NCBI RefSeq assembly: GCF_001499655.1
Contig: NZ_LN879502.1
Coordinates: 2,821,091 to 2,885,090 of the forward strand
From: Candidatus Protochlamydia naegleriophila
GTDB lineage: Bacteria > Chlamydiota > Chlamydiia > Chlamydiales > Parachlamydiaceae
Reading direction: 5' to 3'
Length of the DNA stretch: 64,000 bases
The stretch's first letter is position 1. Each line of letters starts with the position of its first letter. A program made the translations under genes and the position numbers. Shown here piece after piece: positions 50,718-59,810 of this stretch. The notes beneath the pieces are model-generated. The model did no database searches and was not told the origin of the DNA. It saw nothing but the letters and a program-made list of their open reading frames with translations.

Positions 50718-51350
50718 ATGTCAAATCAAAAGAAAAGAGCTTACCGCTCAGAAGGACGCCTCGAACAAGCCATCAAAACTAGAGGACGCATCCTTACGGC
50801 TGCCAAACACCTCTTTGAGAGTGATGGCTTTGAATGCGTCACGATTGAAAAGCTGGCACATGCGGCCGACGTTTCTGCCCCTACGATCTATGCTCTTTTT
50901 CAATCGAAGCGTGGCGTCTTGCGCGCCCTATTGGATGAGGTGCTACCAGTCGAGCAATTTGAGGCTCTCGTAAATCAAGCGAAAGCAGAAAGGTCGCCGC
51001 AGCAAAGGCTGATGATTTCGGCTAAAATTGCCCGCCACATCTACGATGCGGAAAAAGCACAAATCGACCTTTTGCACAGTGCTTCTATGTTGGCTCCAGA
51101 ATTCAAGGAGCTCGAAAAAGAAAGAGAGATGCGCCGCTACACACGTCAAGAAGAGACTATCAAGCAGATGATTAGTGAAAATTCGCTTCAAAAAGGGCTC
51201 ACTCTTTCGAAGGCACGCGATATCTTGTGGGCTTTCACGGGGCGAGATCTCTACCGCATGTTAGTCATTGAACAAGCATGGACTTCGGACGATTATGAAC
51301 AATGGCTCGGTCAATTGTTAATAAAAGCATTGGTTGGGAACGCTCTATAA
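50718..51350 (+). CDS. TetR-family transcriptional regulator
   Basis: This is a 210-aa protein. The N-terminal HTH (TRGRILTAAKHLFESDGFE... VTIEKLAHAADVSAPTIYALFQSKRGVL in parts, about 22-68) is typical TetR; the C-terminal helical domain binds an unknown ligand. It diverges from the SnoaL-like gene and probably represses both genes through the 50698-50711 dyad. Full normal length. Confidence 0.93.
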   Translation: MSNQKKRAYRSEGRLEQAIKTRGRILTAAKHLFESDGFECVTIEKLAHAADVSAPTIYALFQSKRGVLRALLDEVLPVEQFEALVNQAKAERSPQQRLMISAKIARHIYDAEKAQIDLLHSASMLAPEFKELEKEREMRRYTRQEETIKQMISENSLQKGLTLSKARDILWAFTGRDLYRMLVIEQAWTSDDYEQWLGQLLIKALVGNAL

Positions 51351-51578
51351 AACATCCGCTTAGGGGATGCCATAATCCGCCTATTTGGCGGAGGATTGCT
51401 GCTGCCCTTTAAGCTTAATTGTGACAGCCTTGATGGCGCTCATCGCCATGAGCTACTACGCCTTGCGCCCTAAAAGCCGTTTTAGCTCCTGTTCTAACAA
51501 GGAGCAAATAATGACCAATTGAATAGAAAAGAGAGTTTTTTTAGTATAGTTCGATACTAGATTCTTTTTAGGTAAAAA

Positions 51579-52067
51579 ATGGCTCAACCGATTCATGTCC
51601 GCAACTACCAACCCGAAGATGCGCAGGCTTTGGCGTGCATCTATTATCACACTATCCATACAATCAATATTCAGCACTATACGAAGGAACAAGTAGATGT
51701 ATGGGCACCGCTAACCAGTTTAGAAGGCGAAGGATGGGCAAAAAAGTTCCTAAAAACTAATCCTTACGTTGCCGTCATCAACCAGGAAATCGTTGGCTTT
51801 GCCGAATTTGAGCCCGATGGCCACATCGACTGTTTTTATTGCCACCATAATTGGATCGGCAAAGGGGTTGGATCAGCCCTTATGCACCACATTTTTATAG
51901 AAGCCGAGCGCATTAAGGTAACTCGCCTATTTGCCGAAGTGAGCATTACCGCGAAGCCCTTCTTCGAAAAGCAAAGGTTTTCCACAATCTGTGAACAGAG
52001 TGTCATTAAAGATGGCGTCCAACTCACCAATTTTAAGATGGAAAAAATCCTTAATCCCATCATCTAA
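51579..52067 (+). CDS. GNAT-family N-acetyltransferase
   Basis: This is a 162-aa acetyl-CoA-dependent acyltransferase: the N-terminal strand IHVRNYQPEDAQAL, central VIGFAEFEPDGHID-type strand and the acetyl-CoA pyrophosphate loop NWIGKGVGSALMHH (motif A, about 90-103), then FAEVSITAKPFFEKQRF. The substrate is unknown. It lies 18 bp upstream of the GrpB-family gene, and both are probably cotranscribed. Confidence 0.9.
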   Translation: MAQPIHVRNYQPEDAQALACIYYHTIHTINIQHYTKEQVDVWAPLTSLEGEGWAKKFLKTNPYVAVINQEIVGFAEFEPDGHIDCFYCHHNWIGKGVGSALMHHIFIEAERIKVTRLFAEVSITAKPFFEKQRFSTICEQSVIKDGVQLTNFKMEKILNPII

Positions 52068-52085
52068 ACAATTGCCGTTAAAATC

Positions 52086-52604
52086 ATGAACAAGTACCTC
52101 TTCAAAGCTTATAGCCCGCTTTTCCCCACTCTCTTTCAAATGGAAAAGGAGAGGCTGATGCCCTACCTTAAAAATGCTTTAGCCATTGAACATGTCGGGA
52201 GCACCGCTATCCCAGGCCTTGGAGGAAAAGGAATCATCGATATCGCCGTTGCCGTCAAACAAACAGACATGGAAGCCGCCATCCCACTCTTGCAAAGCCT
52301 GGGCTACGAATTCCGGCCCACTTTCAGCACTCCAACGCGCGCCTATTTTGTCATTTTCTTGCCCGATCCAGAAGAAACGAAGAGGAGGTATCATCTCCAC
52401 CTGACTTACCCAGAAAGCCCTGACTGGCACAACTTGATTGCCTTTAGGGACCATCTGTTAAACAATCCACAGGCCGTTCAAGATTATGCTGCCTTAAAGC
52501 AGCAGGCAGCCTTAGAAGCCAATCATGACGGTGAAAAATATCGGAAAATCAAAGAACCCATGTTTAAGGCAATCATTCGCAAACAAGAAAATGATTGCCG
52601 ATAG
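52086..52604 (+). CDS. GrpB/UPF0157-family nucleotidyltransferase-like protein
   Basis: This is a 172-aa protein with the GrpB signature HVGSTAIPGLGGKGIIDIAV (about 37-56), which contains the GS...D.D-type nucleotidyltransferase motif, and RYHLHLTYPESPDW further on. Family members are small nucleotidyltransferase-fold proteins of poorly known function; a role in dephospho-CoA metabolism is known only for fused forms. Cotranscribed with the GNAT gene. Confidence 0.9.
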   Translation: MNKYLFKAYSPLFPTLFQMEKERLMPYLKNALAIEHVGSTAIPGLGGKGIIDIAVAVKQTDMEAAIPLLQSLGYEFRPTFSTPTRAYFVIFLPDPEETKRRYHLHLTYPESPDWHNLIAFRDHLLNNPQAVQDYAALKQQAALEANHDGEKYRKIKEPMFKAIIRKQENDCR

Positions 52605-52677
52605 CACGCATGTAAAGCCGCTTTACAACTGTCCATTAAAGCAGAGACCTTTCCTGGAAAGAAAGATCTCTAGACGT

Positions 52678-53103
52678 TTAAGAAGTCAATTGTGCTGAGA
52701 CGCTGATTTCGGCTTTGAAAAGCTTGGAAACAGGACATCCAAGCTCAGCAGCTTTGACGGCAGCTTCAAATTTCGCCTTATCTGCATTCGGAATGCGAGC
52801 AATGAGATCCAGATGGCTTTTTGTGATCGTAAAGCCCCCTTCACTCTTCTCAATAGAGACAGTTGCCGTTGTTTCCAAACTATCGGGAGTCATGCCAACT
52901 TTGCCAAGTTCTGCAGAAAGAGCCATGGAGAAGCATCCAGCGTGGGCTGCAGCTAATAACTCTTCCGAATTGGTACCGATGCCATTTTCAAATCGAGTAC
53001 TAAATGAATATTGAGTTTGCTTCAAGACTCGGCTTTCGGTTGAAATAGTGCCCTTACCGCCGGCCAGATTTCCCTGCCAAACAGCACTTGCTTTACGTTG
53101 CAT
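52678..53103 (-). CDS. osmC: OsmC-type peroxiredoxin
   Basis: This is a 141-aa organic hydroperoxide-reducing protein. The two redox Cys are in HAGCFSM and ELGCPVSK, and the N-terminal AVWQGNLAGGKGTISTES strand and GTNSEELLAAAH helix are typical of OsmC. It should detoxify organic peroxides using lipoyl or thiol reductants. Single gene; GGAGG lies upstream of the start. Confidence 0.93.
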   Translation of the reverse strand: MQRKASAVWQGNLAGGKGTISTESRVLKQTQYSFSTRFENGIGTNSEELLAAAHAGCFSMALSAELGKVGMTPDSLETTATVSIEKSEGGFTITKSHLDLIARIPNADKAKFEAAVKAAELGCPVSKLFKAEISVSAQLTS

Positions 53104-53133
53104 AGCGCCTCCTAGTAATTTAAATTATGAATC

Positions 53134-53159
53134 TAATGAGGGGATATTCCCCCTCATTA
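53134..53159. terminator. 10-bp stem between the F-box gene and osmC
   Basis: TAATGAGGGG and CCCCTCATTA form a perfect stem with a 6-nt loop, downstream of the 53277-55175 gene and upstream of osmC. No U-run, so terminator function is uncertain; an osmC operator is the alternative. Confidence 0.4.
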
Positions 53160-53276
53160 TCCAACTGGTTTGTTTAGACTTTTGAACATATCTATATGTC
53201 CCTGCCATGTTTTTTTACATGAGGATTAAAATTTGTCAATCAATCTGAACAAAAGATTTTTATCTTAGGGTAAAGA

Positions 53277-55175
53277 CTAGCTCATGCTGTTATCGATCCG
53301 TCGTCTTTTTGGATAGCGTTGCAGCTCGAATAAATAGTTATAGACATCCGATTTCATATCTTTGACCAAATCGATAGGAGTGTGGCCATTGCCATCGGCA
53401 CGTTTAATGCCCGCCTGCGTAGCCAGAGATTTAACGCAACTCAGGTACGATTCTTTGAGGATTGCCGTCAACATTTCATACTCCTCGAGGAGGGAAGCAT
53501 CGATCATTTCATCAGACGCTTCGATTTCTTCTCCTCCCATCGATACTGCATTCAGATCAGTGCTTGCTTGATTTAAGCAGCTGTCAAAAAGCATATTTGG
53601 GGGCAATTCAAAATCGATTCGTTGATTCGTTTGTTCAAATATGAGGTCTGTTTCTTCCATTTCATTTTCAAAGAATCGAATGCATTCGTGTAAAAGAGTT
53701 GTGCCTTTGAGATCAAGATCCATCTGTCCACTCATTTGATGAATGAATGTCTCTATTTTGGGCAGTATTGCAGTGAAAGCATCCAGCTTCCCGGAGATGT
53801 CACAATTCTGCGAACTGTCGTATTCGAGATAGTCGAAAATGTGAGAAAAAAGGGTTTGTTGGAGATGACTTTCCGAACTCAAAAAAGAAAGAAGGTACCA
53901 TTCGCTTTGAACAAGAATTTCTAAAAATAGGGGTGAACCCAAATCTGGATAGAATCCTTTGCGTACCATACACTCCAATACATCCAACTCATTATCATCA
54001 TATTCATCAATATGATCATTTAGTATGAATGCGATTTGGCTCAATGCTTTGCCTCTCTCTTCAACCTTGACATGGTCTAAAAAGAAATCGAGCAGCTTTA
54101 AATTATTCTGCTCAACAGCCAAGATCAATGGAGAAGAGCGATCGTTATCCAAATCTAAAACAGAACATCCCTCATCAATCAAGGCTTTGAGAGTATCGTG
54201 GATAGGCTCATGCATATCTTCTCGGACCGATAAAGTAGAAAGGTGGTGTAAGACAGTCCGTCCATTATCATCTTTCACAGAACAGTCTCTTTCAGCAATC
54301 AGAGCTGCTATGACTTCCCAGTGCTGCCTTGTTGCCGCATGAAACAGCAGCTTCTTTGAATATTCTTCAAAATTATCTGGAGACAGTTGTTTCCAAACGG
54401 TCAAGCAATTTTGCGTATTTATAAAATTTAAATAGATGTAGTCCTTGTCGTTCGATAGCCACGAATAATTGCGCCAATGGGGGGCTGACTGATGAAAGAT
54501 AGCATTGTTCTGCCTATTTGCTAAGATAACCGCTTCATGCAAAAACCATTGAGCTTTCAAGCGAGGAATCGACATGGAATGGAGGGGGGAGTTGGTGCAG
54601 TGAGCCATCAAGACACTATTGACCCGAGTAAAATAGGGGGCAAGAATCTGATAATTTTCGTAGGAAGTAGCGGCCCTCATCCAACGTTGTCCCTCCTCTT
54701 GGCCAACTCTTAAGCTATCCAGATTGAATGCCACACTTTGAATGAGAAAATTGCCAAGATAATGAGAGCAATGATTAAAAACCTGTTCTCTTTTTTTTTC
54801 GATAAGGAGAGTATTGAAAAAAGAGAAGCTTGCAATTTTTCTGATCGTATTAAGTTGAGCAACAGCGTCCGGAGCATTAATCTGCCTCAATCCTTGATCT
54901 AGTTCATGCAATCCAAGCAGCTTAAAGCGATGCATAAACAGTCTATAAGGAGAATAGCCTAAATGAGCGTAAGAAGTTATTGATTCTGCCCAGAGCTTTT
55001 TAAAAAGGTCATCCCATGCATGATTATAGGGATGTTGATTGATAAAGTGGCGCCAATCACGAGAAACACCTCCCAGTACATTCAAACTCGCCACACTCAT
55101 ATACCCTAGCATATGCCCATAGACCTCTACAGGAAAATTAAAGGTCGTAGATAAATTTAATTCTAAATTAGCCAT
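53277..55175 (-). CDS. F-box/ankyrin-repeat effector candidate 1
   Basis: This is a 632-aa protein. The N-terminus carries an F-box (about 13-60: FPVEVYGHMLGYMSVASLNVLGGVSRDWR, then HAWDDLFKKLW; given in parts), which in eukaryotes binds Skp1 in SCF ubiquitin ligases. A helical middle precedes ankyrin-type repeats (KLLFHAATRQHWEVIAALI, GRTVLHHLS, SSPLILAVEQNNLKLLDFFL). A final ankyrin-like GHTPIDLVKD is followed by the basic tail YPKRRRIDN, an NLS-like patch. The protein should redirect host ubiquitination after secretion. AAGG precedes the ATG. The paralogue 55390-57129 lies upstream. Confidence 0.78.
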   Translation of the reverse strand: MANLELNLSTTFNFPVEVYGHMLGYMSVASLNVLGGVSRDWRHFINQHPYNHAWDDLFKKLWAESITSYAHLGYSPYRLFMHRFKLLGLHELDQGLRQINAPDAVAQLNTIRKIASFSFFNTLLIEKKREQVFNHCSHYLGNFLIQSVAFNLDSLRVGQEEGQRWMRAATSYENYQILAPYFTRVNSVLMAHCTNSPLHSMSIPRLKAQWFLHEAVILANRQNNAIFHQSAPHWRNYSWLSNDKDYIYLNFINTQNCLTVWKQLSPDNFEEYSKKLLFHAATRQHWEVIAALIAERDCSVKDDNGRTVLHHLSTLSVREDMHEPIHDTLKALIDEGCSVLDLDNDRSSPLILAVEQNNLKLLDFFLDHVKVEERGKALSQIAFILNDHIDEYDDNELDVLECMVRKGFYPDLGSPLFLEILVQSEWYLLSFLSSESHLQQTLFSHIFDYLEYDSSQNCDISGKLDAFTAILPKIETFIHQMSGQMDLDLKGTTLLHECIRFFENEMEETDLIFEQTNQRIDFELPPNMLFDSCLNQASTDLNAVSMGGEEIEASDEMIDASLLEEYEMLTAILKESYLSCVKSLATQAGIKRADGNGHTPIDLVKDMKSDVYNYLFELQRYPKRRRIDNSMS

Positions 55176-55360
55176 GATTAATTTAACCTTATTTTTAAAC
55201 TAAAAAACATTAAAAGGTGGTAATTCTATTTCAATAATTGATTTCTATCAATAATCAAAAAAACAAGGTATTGACGATTACATTATTTTCTTTAAATATT
55301 ATATATAACATAAAACAAGAGAAAAGTGATTGAGTCGTAGATTCAGACAGGGTTTAGAGA

Positions 55361-55379
55361 GAGAGGCTTTCAACCTCTC
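55361..55379 (-). terminator. Hairpin after F-box gene 2
   Basis: GAGAGG and CCTCTC with a 7-nt loop lie 11 bp past the stop of 55390-57129 on the minus strand. No U-run follows. The rest of 55176-55389 is AT-rich and should hold the promoter of F-box gene 1. Confidence 0.4.
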
Positions 55380-55389
55380 AAAGATAAGA

Positions 55390-57129
55390 TTACCTGACTC
55401 GTTTCTTGGGGTTAAGCCCATCGAATAGGTATTTGTAAACAGAACTGTCTCTGTCTAAAATCAAGTCCAAGGGAGCTTGTTGGTCGCCATTTAATAGGGT
55501 AAGATTTTTGGGTGTAGCGAGCAGCTTTACGCAAGTCAGATACGATTCTTCGAGCATTATTAAGAGTTGATCAGAGGTATCGTCAAAGTCGATATCTGCA
55601 TTGAAAGCCATCTCCCTGGTTTCTTTGATCTCTTTTTCGAAGAAACCGATGCAGGCATGTAGAGGAGTTTTACCTTCCCGATGAATATAATCTACACCAA
55701 ATCTTTCAATCATTTTAGCAATGAATTTTTCCATTCGAGGAAGAGTCGTACTAAAGTTTTTGCATCGGGATAAGATATCGCAACTTTGCGAACTGTCGTA
55801 AGCCATGAGAGTAAAGAGGTTATCGAAGATGTTTTCGAGTTCCACCTCAGAACTATGCTTGTAGCAAAATAAAAGGAGTTTCCATTCGCTCTGAAGCAAC
55901 AGGCTGCGAAATAAGAGAGAATCGTAACCGAGAGGTAGTCCTTTTTGAACGATCAATTCTAGTACCTTCAAATCATATTCATCATATGATTCAGTGCGCT
56001 CATGGCATACCTCAACGATTTGCTCGATGGCCTCTTCCAAGTCCTCTTCCTCAAATCGATCTAAAAAGAAAGCCAATGCATCGAGAGAGCGGTACTTCAT
56101 TGCTAACATTAAAGGGGAGTAGCCCTTTGCATCTTTTTGCAAAGGAGAGCATCCCTGCTCCATTAGCGCGTAAAGAACACCATAAAAAGTAGCGCTCTTT
56201 TCTGTAACATGGTGTTTACTTAAATAATGAAGAGCCGTTCTCAATTTCTGATCCTTCGCGGAGCAATTTCTTTCAAAAAGAAGAGGAATGATGGCTGTCC
56301 AACATCCTCTTTTAGCCGCCACAAACAAGAGCTCTCTCGTGTTGACTTCAAAAAAGGCGGGGGCCAATTCTTGCCAAATGGTCAAACAATTTTCGGTATT
56401 GATATAATCCCCCAAAGAATTGTTGGCCAACCAGCTAAAATCGCGCCGGTATTGCGTGTCGTGCAAGAAAAAAGCGTTATTCTGGTAATGAGCCAATAGA
56501 ATGGCCTCTTTTAACAACCACTTAGCCTCCAAGCGGTCCAGGGAAATGGAAAGGGGAGTCTTTACAAAATGGACCACCAACGCTATATTGACTCGATTAA
56601 TATGGGACTCTATCTCATTATACTGTCGATACACATGTTCAGTTGTCAACCACTCATTCGCTTCCCATTGACTAACGCCTAAATTAGCCAAATTCATCAC
56701 AACAGGATTCGTATTAAAAAAATGAAGGGTAGCCGGACAGCGCTCCAAGATCTCCTCTCTTTTCTCTTGAATCAACCGGGTATTCAAAAAGACTGTACTG
56801 TTATTTTTCCTTATCATTCCAATCTGAGCGGCAATATGTGACACACCCAAAGGCGCTAAACGCTGGCAAAGAGAATCTAAACCAAGCAACTTAAAACGAT
56901 GGGTGAAAAGTTGATAAGGCGAATGACCTGGAAAACTATGGGATGTAACTCTTTCACCCCAAAGCTTTAAATAAAGATTAGGCCACGCTCCATTCGTTGG
57001 ATGTTCGACTAAATACTTCCAATCGCTGTTGAGACTTCTCAGCTTGGTTAGCGTCTCAACGTCTAAATACTCGCAAACAAGAGCATGATTCTCTGGAGGA
57101 TAGTTAAAAATGTTTGATAAATTAAGCAC
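55390..57129 (-). CDS. F-box/ankyrin-repeat effector candidate 2
   Basis: This is a 579-aa paralogue of the 53277-55175 product with the same order of F-box, helical middle, ankyrin repeats and basic tail. I choose the GTG at 57129: AAGG lies 6-7 nt upstream and the protein then begins VLNLSNIFNYP, matching the paralogue's LELNLSTTFNFP. A frame to 57177 lacks support. F-box residues are at about 10-58 (ALVCEYLDVETLTKLRSLNSDWK in parts). Ankyrin-like repeats include RELLFVAAKRGCWTAIIPLL and YSPLMLAMKYRSLDALAFFL. The last residues PKKRVR resemble a nuclear-localisation signal. Confidence 0.78.
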   Translation of the reverse strand: MLNLSNIFNYPPENHALVCEYLDVETLTKLRSLNSDWKYLVEHPTNGAWPNLYLKLWGERVTSHSFPGHSPYQLFTHRFKLLGLDSLCQRLAPLGVSHIAAQIGMIRKNNSTVFLNTRLIQEKREEILERCPATLHFFNTNPVVMNLANLGVSQWEANEWLTTEHVYRQYNEIESHINRVNIALVVHFVKTPLSISLDRLEAKWLLKEAILLAHYQNNAFFLHDTQYRRDFSWLANNSLGDYINTENCLTIWQELAPAFFEVNTRELLFVAAKRGCWTAIIPLLFERNCSAKDQKLRTALHYLSKHHVTEKSATFYGVLYALMEQGCSPLQKDAKGYSPLMLAMKYRSLDALAFFLDRFEEEDLEEAIEQIVEVCHERTESYDEYDLKVLELIVQKGLPLGYDSLLFRSLLLQSEWKLLLFCYKHSSEVELENIFDNLFTLMAYDSSQSCDILSRCKNFSTTLPRMEKFIAKMIERFGVDYIHREGKTPLHACIGFFEKEIKETREMAFNADIDFDDTSDQLLIMLEESYLTCVKLLATPKNLTLLNGDQQAPLDLILDRDSSVYKYLFDGLNPKKRVR

Positions 57130-57349
57130 ATTAAACCTTATTAAATTATAATTAACAACCAATAAATGGTAATTCAATCATTTATTTAAAACAACAAACT
57201 AAAATTAATTAAGGGATCTGATTTTTTTTAAACATCTTTTGGCTGTTCTTAAAACTCATGCTGGATCAGTCGCTCTTTCGGCATTAACCAAAGACGAGTC
57301 GTAGGAAAGCTCAGCATTAACTGTTTGGAACTGCTTTTTTTATAAATTT

Positions 57350-58039
57350 TTATTCGACAGATTCTAATTTTTCGATTCCGGGAAGATTTTTAAAGGCGTC
57401 GAGAATGATTAAGGGATCGATGTCAGGACTCGACTTAAAATATAGGCGGATAATTTCTCGATTCTCTTCCACATCGACTTGAAAGTTGACCAGATAGAGG
57501 CGCAGGTTTAATTGAGTGAGGATCTCTTCTACGTTTTTGAGAGAGATAGTAGGTTTGACAGACAGCTTGATTTCTTTGGTGAATTTTCTTTTGAACAATA
57601 TTTTTTCGAGCGGTTTTATGCCCGCCAGGACAATGAAAATCATGATGGTCATGCTAACGGCTGCCAGATAAAGACCGCCTCCAATGGAAAGGCCGACCGC
57701 GGCAACCGCCCACAAACTGGCGGCCGTGGTGAGTCCTTTAATCGTATTTTTCCAGAATAAAATCGTACCCGTTCCCAAAAATCCAATCCCGCTGACCACT
57801 TGAGCAGCGACACGTGAGGGGTCGAGAATGATCATCTGTTTTTGCAATACGTCTTGAAAACCATATTGGGAAACGATCATGATTAGCGTCGACCCCATGC
57901 ACACCAACATATGCGTCCTGAGTCCGGCAAACCAGCTTGTCCGTTCTCTTTCGAGTCCAATCAAGCCACCTAAGATGGCTGCTAGCATGAGCCTTAACAG
58001 GACTTCGAAATGGGAAATCATGGTTAGATCGTGATTCAT
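57350..58039 (-). CDS. MgtC/SapB-family membrane protein
   Basis: This is a 229-aa protein from the ATG at 58039 (GGA at a suitable distance; in-frame ATGs at 58045 and 58075 are alternatives). Four to five TM helices contain the MgtC signature: LLRLMLAAILGGLIGLERE, GLRTHMLVCMGSTLIM and RVAAQVVSGIGFLGTGTIL. The cytosolic C-terminal domain is of ACT type. Family members support survival in vacuoles at low Mg2+ by inhibiting ATP synthase or signalling. That fits an intracellular lifestyle. Monocistronic. Confidence 0.9.
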   Translation of the reverse strand: MNHDLTMISHFEVLLRLMLAAILGGLIGLERERTSWFAGLRTHMLVCMGSTLIMIVSQYGFQDVLQKQMIILDPSRVAAQVVSGIGFLGTGTILFWKNTIKGLTTAASLWAVAAVGLSIGGGLYLAAVSMTIMIFIVLAGIKPLEKILFKRKFTKEIKLSVKPTISLKNVEEILTQLNLRLYLVNFQVDVEENREIIRLYFKSSPDIDPLIILDAFKNLPGIEKLESVE

Positions 58040-58150
58040 TTTCATTCCATTACAGTGTGTTTTCGAAAAAAGCAAAAAATTTGACAGCTTGTGTTTTTAA
58101 CAAACAAGAACGCCTTCTTTCAATCAAAAAAATACAAAAAAGACTGAGTT

Positions 58151-59599
58151 TTACAGCAGCCACAGATAGAGCGTCGCGTAGCTGCGCCAAGGACGCCAAG
58201 CTTGAGATAAAATCTCTGCTTGCGAGGCTGATACCCCGCCTAATTTTTTGCGCAGCACAATGTCTTCTTTGGGAAAGGCGTCTGGCCATCGAAGGGCTCG
58301 CATAGCAATGTAATGAGCCGTCCACTTCCCTATTCCAGGCAGTGCAATCAATTGCTTGATCGTCTCTTCAGGATGCAAACCAGCCTCGATTTTTAAGCGA
58401 TTGGAAGCCATCTCTTCTGCCAAAGTGATAATCGTTTTAGCGCGCGCTTGGATGATGCCAAGCGCCGTCAGTTCTTCGACTCTTAAAGAAGCCATCCGCT
58501 GCGGTGTTGGAGCCAATCGATACAACTCCGGATAAGGGGTTTCAATGCATTCTCCAAAGGCCTTTACGACACGTCCGCCAAACGTTGTGGCAGCCTTTAC
58601 CGTGATCTGCTGACCCAATACAGCCCGAACAGCCAATTCAAACCCATCGAATGCCCCTGGAACGCGCAGCCCCGGATTTTTAGTCAAAGCCTCTGCCAAC
58701 AAGGGATCCTGTCCGAGCTGAGTTGCAATGGAGTCCGGTCTTGCACTCAAGTCAAATAGATTGCGCAGTCTCCCCAGCAAGGCTGGAAGAACAGACAAGA
58801 GCGATTGAGAAACCTCGACATAGAGGGCATTTTTTTCAGGTGCATGGCGGACACAGACCCAGCCACGCTGTTGTCCGAGTTGAACCGTGCGCGCATAATT
58901 GCCATCCCAAATATATTCCACTCCTTTGAGCGAGCGGGCCTTTAAAAATGTTAAAAGAGCCTCCCAATCGAATGGAGGGCGATAGTTAAGCTGAAGGGTT
59001 ATTGTCTCGGATGGTACTGGCTTTACGAATCGCTGTTTTATCCCTTTGCGAACACGGCTTGGAGGCATACCATATCGCTTGCTAAAGGCATCATTGAATC
59101 TTCGCAAACTTGAAAATCCGCTGGAAAAGGCGATTTCAGTAATTGATAGACTCGTTTCCGATAAAAGTTGCTTGGCTAACAATAAGCGACGGGTCAATAG
59201 AAGTTCCATGGGGGACACGCCAAATTCTTGCTGTATGATGCGCCGGATGTGACGGGAACTCAAATTGAAGTGGTGGGCAATTTCCTCAAGGCTCTCCTCT
59301 TCATCTAGCATCCCCTCTTTGAGGCGATGGATGATTAAATTTGCCAGACGATGGGCGTCATCGACAGGGGCATTTCCAGGCGCCAATTCAGGACGGCACC
59401 GTAGACACGGGCGAAAAGAAACCTTTTCAGCCGCCTCGGCGCTCTTAAAAAACCGGCAATTCTCCTCCTTGGGAGTCTTGGCTGGGCAAATCGGACGGCA
59501 ATAAATGCCCGTCGAGGTCACACCGACATAAAAGACTCCATCGAAGCGAGGGTCGCGTGAACAATAGGCTTTGTAAAAAATCGGATTTGTTGTTTCCAT
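58151..59599 (-). CDS. Ada-AlkA fusion: methyl-sensor/AraC regulator with 3-methyladenine glycosylase
   Basis: This is a 482-aa protein from the ATG at 59599. Domain 1 (about 1-75) is the Ada zinc/methyl-acceptor domain with Cys34, Cys38, Cys65 and Cys68, equivalent to Ada Cys38/42/69/72. Domain 2 (about 80-185) is an AraC HTH (LEEIAHHFNLSSRHIRRII, ITEIAFSSGFSSLRRF). Domain 3 (about 200-482) is AlkA-type glycosylase with the HhH motif LPGIGKWTAHYIA and the catalytic Asp in FPKED. It senses methylphosphotriesters, activates transcription and excises alkylated bases. The O6-alkylguanine transferase domain is encoded separately at 59811-60356, divergently. Confidence 0.93.
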   Translation of the reverse strand: METTNPIFYKAYCSRDPRFDGVFYVGVTSTGIYCRPICPAKTPKEENCRFFKSAEAAEKVSFRPCLRCRPELAPGNAPVDDAHRLANLIIHRLKEGMLDEEESLEEIAHHFNLSSRHIRRIIQQEFGVSPMELLLTRRLLLAKQLLSETSLSITEIAFSSGFSSLRRFNDAFSKRYGMPPSRVRKGIKQRFVKPVPSETITLQLNYRPPFDWEALLTFLKARSLKGVEYIWDGNYARTVQLGQQRGWVCVRHAPEKNALYVEVSQSLLSVLPALLGRLRNLFDLSARPDSIATQLGQDPLLAEALTKNPGLRVPGAFDGFELAVRAVLGQQITVKAATTFGGRVVKAFGECIETPYPELYRLAPTPQRMASLRVEELTALGIIQARAKTIITLAEEMASNRLKIEAGLHPEETIKQLIALPGIGKWTAHYIAMRALRWPDAFPKEDIVLRKKLGGVSASQAEILSQAWRPWRSYATLYLWLL

Positions 59600-59635
59600 G
59601 CATTGATTATACCCCACTAAAATAAAGCAATGCTA

Positions 59636-59679
59636 GCCATTTTCGGACATGTAACCAAGACTTAGATGTCCGAAAATGG
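59636..59679. promoter_or_regulatory. 15-bp perfect inverted repeat between ada-alkA and ogt
   Basis: GCCATTTTCGGACAT (59636-59650, with its exact reverse complement at 59665-59679, 14-nt gap) lies in the divergent promoter region. After one mismatch the arms extend three more pairs. Likely operator for the adaptive response or a strong cruciform. Confidence 0.6.
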
Positions 59680-59763
59680 CCAGCGTAAAAACTGACAAGG
59701 CAGGTATAGTAGATTAGAAAGCAGGATGGGAGGCTTAACCAGACTTGCTACCTACGGATGGCC

Positions 59764-59785
59764 AGGGTTGGAATCTGACAACCCT
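59764..59785 (+). promoter_or_regulatory. Leader hairpin before ogt
   Basis: AGGGTTG and CAACCCT around an 8-nt loop, 25 nt before the ogt ATG. It may stabilise or regulate the mRNA leader. Confidence 0.4.
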
Positions 59786-59810
59786 AGGTTTTAACAAGAG
59801 AGGAATAACT

